Shown: piece after piece, positions 40,727-43,357 of the stretch
Position numbering within the stretch: position 1 is the first letter of the stretch
Layout: each line of letters opens with the position of its first letter
Origin: Agathobacter ruminis
GTDB taxonomy: Bacteria; Bacillota; Clostridia; Lachnospirales; Lachnospiraceae
DNA length: 43,357 nt
Assembly: GCF_002735305.1 (NCBI RefSeq)
Contig: NZ_PDYG01000002.1
Span: 1-43,357 of the forward strand
Direction: 5' to 3'
Notes under the pieces: generated by a model
What the model was told of the DNA's origin: nothing
What the model saw: only the letters and a program-made list of their open reading frames with translations
The model's database searches: none
Position numbers and translations under genes: made by a program

Positions 40727-41523
40727 TCTATTATTGTTGTGAGAAAGACTGGGAATCTGTGCTGACCTGCATCTATGAGGCATGGACACAGAAACGGGGA
40801 CAGGCAAATATCCAATTGATTTTTGAACCGGTGGTGCAGTACACATTGTTTGACGAATATATCCATGTAAAAGCGGATACCGCGTTGGCGGAAAAGGTTG
40901 TGGATGCAGTGAATCGAAAGCTGAGTCCGCAATTCTATTATGAGATTGCACATGTTGGGATGTATGAAGCACCGGATGTGGCTGATGTGCTGTTTCGTGT
41001 GCTGCTGCTTGGCTTTGCATATGGACCGTATGTGCTTGAAATGGTGCAGTACAAAGATATCATGCGTTTCAGGGAGATGAGATGCAGCATTGGAAATGAG
41101 ATCAGTCATTTCAGGGAATTCACACGGTTTCATGAAGTAAATCACAGATATGTGGCAATCATTGAGCCACGCAGCCGGATAATCCCTGCGCTCGCAGAAG
41201 TGTTTCTGGACCGGATGCCTTCCGAATCATGGATGATAGCGGATCTCACGAATCGGATGGCTGTTGTCCATCCGAAAGACGGATTTTATCAATTTGTTGA
41301 TTTGACAGCCGAAGAGATGGAGCGTCTCATGGAAATAGAAAAGAACAATGACCGTATGGAAGTATTATGGAAAATCTTTTTTGAAACGACAGCAATACAG
41401 GAACGCAAAAACGAGCGATGCCAGAAGAATTTGTATCCAATTTGGACGCGCAAACATGCAGTGGAATTCATGGAGATGAGAACGGAAAAGCAAACTTGCT
41501 GTGAAAACGAAAATGTTCTATGA
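40723..41523 (+). CDS. TIGR03915-type putative DNA repair partner protein (DUF4130)
   Basis: 266 residues. It begins MIYYCCEKDWESVLTCIYEA and has the central FREFTRFHEVNHRYVAIIEP that marks the family; the C-terminus is basic and has several cysteines. It has no obvious catalytic motif. It overlaps the radical SAM gene by 4 nt, so the proteins are made together and probably form a complex. Some homologues are fused to uracil-DNA-glycosylase-like domains, but none is visible here. Confidence 0.88.
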   Translation: MIYYCCEKDWESVLTCIYEAWTQKRGQANIQLIFEPVVQYTLFDEYIHVKADTALAEKVVDAVNRKLSPQFYYEIAHVGMYEAPDVADVLFRVLLLGFAYGPYVLEMVQYKDIMRFREMRCSIGNEISHFREFTRFHEVNHRYVAIIEPRSRIIPALAEVFLDRMPSESWMIADLTNRMAVVHPKDGFYQFVDLTAEEMERLMEIEKNNDRMEVLWKIFFETTAIQERKNERCQKNLYPIWTRKHAVEFMEMRTEKQTCCENENVL

Positions 41524-41560
41524 TAAAGGCAGACCGAATGATTAATAGGAGGTATTACGA

Positions 41561-42340
41561 ATGGTATTACAAGTGACACAAGGTCTGCTAATTCCATTCC
41601 TCGGAACTGTATTGGGCTCATCTTGTGTATTTTTCATGAAAAGAGATTTGAGCGCAAAGCTCACCAAGACGTTGAGCGGTTTTGCCGCGGGAGTCATGAT
41701 TGCAGCATCGGTTTGGAGTCTGCTGATTCCGGCAATGGATCAGTCAGCAGATATGGGACGACTGGCATTTGTCCCTGCAGTTGTCGGTTTTATGCTGGGA
41801 ATGCTTTTCCTGCTTTTACTGGATCATGTGACACCGCATATGCATCTTGATGAGACGATAGAAGGCCCTCATGCAAATTTAAAAAAGACAACAATGATGG
41901 TTTTGGCCGTGACATTACATAACATTCCGGAGGGAATGGCTGTCGGAGTTCTTTATGCCGGATGGGTAGGCGGAAGCAAGAATATCAGCCTTATGGGAGC
42001 CTTTACTTTGGCGCTTGGAATTGCAATTCAGAATTTCCCGGAAGGCGCGATTATATCCATGCCTCTGCAATCTCAAGGGGTATCAAAAGCAAAATCATGG
42101 TGGTATGGTGTACTGTCTGGAATTGTTGAGCCGATTGCAGGTCTGATCACCATTATTTTTTCGAGTGTGATTGTGCCGGTTTTGCCATATTTGCTTAGCT
42201 TTGCGGCCGGTGCGATGATTTATGTGGTGGTAGAAGAACTTGTGCCGGATATGGCAGAGGGAGAGCATTCCAACATCGGTACATTGGCATTTATGATTGG
42301 ATTCAGTTTGATGATGACACTTGATGTGGCACTTGGATAA
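41561..42340 (+). CDS. ZIP-family metal transporter
   Basis: 259 residues with about eight membrane helices. HNIPEGMAVGV (helix 4) and QNFPEGAIISMPL (helix 5) form the binuclear metal site; a histidine-bearing loop HVTPHMHLDETIEGPHAN lies between helices 3 and 4. It imports Zn or Fe, like ZupT. AGGAGG sits 11 nt before the ATG. It stands 37 nt downstream of the repair gene but is a separate function; co-transcription is possible. Confidence 0.93.
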   Translation: MVLQVTQGLLIPFLGTVLGSSCVFFMKRDLSAKLTKTLSGFAAGVMIAASVWSLLIPAMDQSADMGRLAFVPAVVGFMLGMLFLLLLDHVTPHMHLDETIEGPHANLKKTTMMVLAVTLHNIPEGMAVGVLYAGWVGGSKNISLMGAFTLALGIAIQNFPEGAIISMPLQSQGVSKAKSWWYGVLSGIVEPIAGLITIIFSSVIVPVLPYLLSFAAGAMIYVVVEELVPDMAEGEHSNIGTLAFMIGFSLMMTLDVALG

Positions 42341-42357
42341 GAAAGAAACGCAAAAAA

Positions 42358-42427
42358 ATCACGGCCGTTCTGTCCGCCGAACTTTCGAGGATTACGAGAG
42401 CAACGGGCAGTGAGCCGTGATAGTTTT
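42358..42427. terminator. Composite bidirectional terminator between convergent genes
   Basis: An ATCACGGC/GCCGTGAT outer stem (42358-42365, 42414-42421) encloses two nested helices (CTGTCCG/CGGGCAG and CTTTCG/CGAGAG, with G-U pairs) and has A7/T6 flanks on each side. The 64-nt size is large for a terminator. Confidence 0.8.
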
Positions 42428-42877
42428 TTAAGAATACTCAAAGAATTTGGTGTCAATTTCCGGATATGACCGCTTCAGTGAAATCGGTTTTCCGGAACGG
42501 GACAGGAAACAGTGACTGCTGGTTGCTGTGCAGCGCACTTCGTGACTTTCCTTATCATACATCTTATATTCGAGCTCCATTTTGACACCGTTATATTTTT
42601 GAATTTTGGTTTCGATGATCAATTCATCATCAAAGTGGACCGGGCTTAAATAATTTAATGAGATGGATAATACAGGACTGATGATTTCCATTTCCTCCAT
42701 CTGCTTGTAGCTCAGACCCATCTGATCCATCAAATCAATGCGGGCTTCTTCCATCCATTTCACATAATTGGAGTGGTGAATGATGCCCATCTGATCGGTT
42801 TCATGATAGTGTGCTTTTCTTTCATAAGGCTGGATTTCGATATCTTCCGGTCCGTTTATGGTAATTTCATGTTTCAT
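42428..42877 (-). CDS. Hotdog-fold acyl-CoA thioesterase (YbgC/FadM-like)
   Basis: 149 residues from ATG 42875-42877 on the minus strand (GGGAGG upstream). The 4-hydroxybenzoyl-CoA thioesterase motif is HYHETDQMGIIHHSNYVKWMEEAR, with the catalytic Asp in TDQMG. It hydrolyses short acyl-CoA or ACP thioesters. The C-terminus ISLKRSYPEIDTKFFEYS is typical of the length. A promoter with TTTACC, 17 bp and TAGAAT lies at 42926-42954 on the minus strand. Confidence 0.9.
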   Translation of the reverse strand: MKHEITINGPEDIEIQPYERKAHYHETDQMGIIHHSNYVKWMEEARIDLMDQMGLSYKQMEEMEIISPVLSISLNYLSPVHFDDELIIETKIQKYNGVKMELEYKMYDKESHEVRCTATSSHCFLSRSGKPISLKRSYPEIDTKFFEYS

Positions 42878-42925
42878 ACGAATACCTCCCATATCACAGA
42901 TTCGTTTGATTAGATTTATTGATAT

Positions 42926-42954
42926 ATTCTATCACTTTTTGCAGAAATGGTAAA
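42926..42954 (-). promoter_or_regulatory. Thioesterase promoter
   Basis: On the minus strand, TTTACC (42949-42954) and TAGAAT (42926-42931) with 17 bp between. Confidence 0.6.
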
Positions 42955-42978
42955 ATATTTAGAAAAAGGAAATTCACC

Positions 42979-43007
42979 TTGACATTGGAAGAGGAGTGCG
43001 ATACTGT
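42979..43007 (+). promoter_or_regulatory. Promoter of the FMN riboswitch
   Basis: TTGACA (42979-42984), 17 bp, TACTGT (43002-43007). Confidence 0.75.
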
Positions 43008-43040
43008 ATAAAAGTATTCAAACACAAATACAATTGAATG

Positions 43041-43155
43041 ATTCTTCGGGGCAGGGTGTGATTCCCTACCGGCGGTAAAGCCCGCGAGGCTGCATAGCAG
43101 TCATGAACAGGTGCAATTCCTGTGCCGACAGTATAGTCTGGATGAGAGAAGAACG
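43041..43155 (+). promoter_or_regulatory. FMN riboswitch (RFN element)
   Basis: All conserved blocks are present in order: TCTTCGGGGCAGGGTG, ATTCCCTACCGGCGGTA, AGCCCGCGA, CCGACAGTATAGTCTGGATG and AGAGAAGAACGA. It senses FMN and normally represses riboflavin synthesis or uptake genes. Confidence 0.96.
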
Positions 43156-43184
43156 ATAAGACAATCATATTGTTGTAATCATGC

Positions 43185-43222
43185 TCTGAAGTTGACCGAA
43201 CAGGTTTGCTTCAGATTTTTTT
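43185..43222 (+). terminator. Expression-platform terminator of the riboswitch
   Basis: TCTGAAG (43185-43191) pairs with CTTCAGA (43209-43215), with inner ACC/GGT pairing, followed by seven T. Confidence 0.85.
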
Positions 43223-43247
43223 GTTTACAGGATGATTTGGTATAAAC

Positions 43248-43284
43248 CCGAAGATAAATGAAATCATTTGTCTTCGGTTTTTTT
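43248..43284 (+). terminator. Second intrinsic terminator after the riboswitch
   Basis: A 14-bp stem (43248-43261 with 43264-43277, one G-U), 2-nt loop, seven T. It begins only 26 nt after the platform terminator, before any gene. Confidence 0.88.
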
Positions 43285-43320
43285 ATCTCAGTCGGGATTA
43301 CAATCTCCGACTGAGATAAA
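43282..43320. repeat. Perfect 14-bp inverted repeat
   Basis: TTTATCTCAGTCGG (43282-43295) and CCGACTGAGATAAA (43307-43320), 11-nt loop, overlapping the T-run of the preceding terminator and without a T-run of its own. From 43321 to 43357 I see no convincing gene start. Confidence 0.9.
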
Positions 43321-43357
43321 CGCTCCGCGAGGATGCGCAGAGATTTGCATATGAAAT

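Overview
The window looks like the chromosome of a gut-type Lachnospiraceae (Clostridia) bacterium. Most genes have strong AGGAGG ribosome sites and clean TTGACA-17-TATAAT promoters. The gene content (glycyl radical microcompartment, ATP-dependent PEP carboxykinase, pyrBI with zinc-type PyrI, thrH, DegV, an arabinogalactanase-like secreted protein) fits a fermentative plant- and mucin-sugar degrader. The assignment rests on gene content and signals, not on a search.

Region 1 (1-1550) is the 3' end of a secreted polysaccharide-degrading protein. Region 2 (1560-14425) is one long operon, almost certainly a GRM5-type (fucose/rhamnose) bacterial microcompartment. It encodes a B12-independent glycyl radical 1,2-propanediol dehydratase and its activase, a fuculose/rhamnulose-phosphate aldolase, a CoA-acylating aldehyde dehydrogenase, a zinc-type alcohol dehydrogenase, the phosphotransacylase PduL, a PduS-like electron-transfer flavoprotein, a EutP-like NTPase and seven shell proteins (one EutS/PduU type, four BMC-H, one BMC-P, one PduT-like BMC-T). 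A DeoR repressor closes the operon. The expected flow is deoxyhexulose-phosphate -> lactaldehyde -> 1,2-propanediol -> propionaldehyde -> propanol plus propionyl-CoA/propionyl-phosphate.

Region 3 (14422-17556) holds pyrBI behind a leader peptide and attenuator that resemble enterobacterial pyrL, then thrH and a degV gene; a HAD phosphatase converges from the minus strand. Region 4 (18400-21934) is an operon of two TIM-barrel sugar-phosphate isomerase/epimerases, a DUF6379-like small protein and a flavodoxin-fold protein. It matches the two-subunit architecture of C-glycoside deglycosidases. Region 5 (22031-29540) contains a possible small structured RNA, an M3-type lipoprotein peptidase, pgeF, an ABC-F ATPase, a small membrane protein, thioredoxin and pckA.

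Region 6 (29584-33442) is an AT-rich unit: a small secreted protein under a perfectly spaced promoter with tandem upstream repeats, a hairpin, then a lipoprotein, two membrane proteins and an ABC ATPase. It resembles a secreted-peptide/ABC-exporter locus whose founding member I do not recognise. Region 7 (33459-38679) has an rsmH homologue, a MoxR-like ATPase and a threonine-aldolase-like enzyme. A 1.23-kb RAYT transposase element with 94-bp inverted ends fills the whole gap between the start codons of the last two and supplies both ribosome-binding sites. Region 8 (38807-43357) has a radical SAM plus TIGR03915-type pair behind two LexA-like boxes, a ZIP transporter, a hotdog thioesterase, and an FMN riboswitch followed by stacked hairpins with no gene before the window ends.
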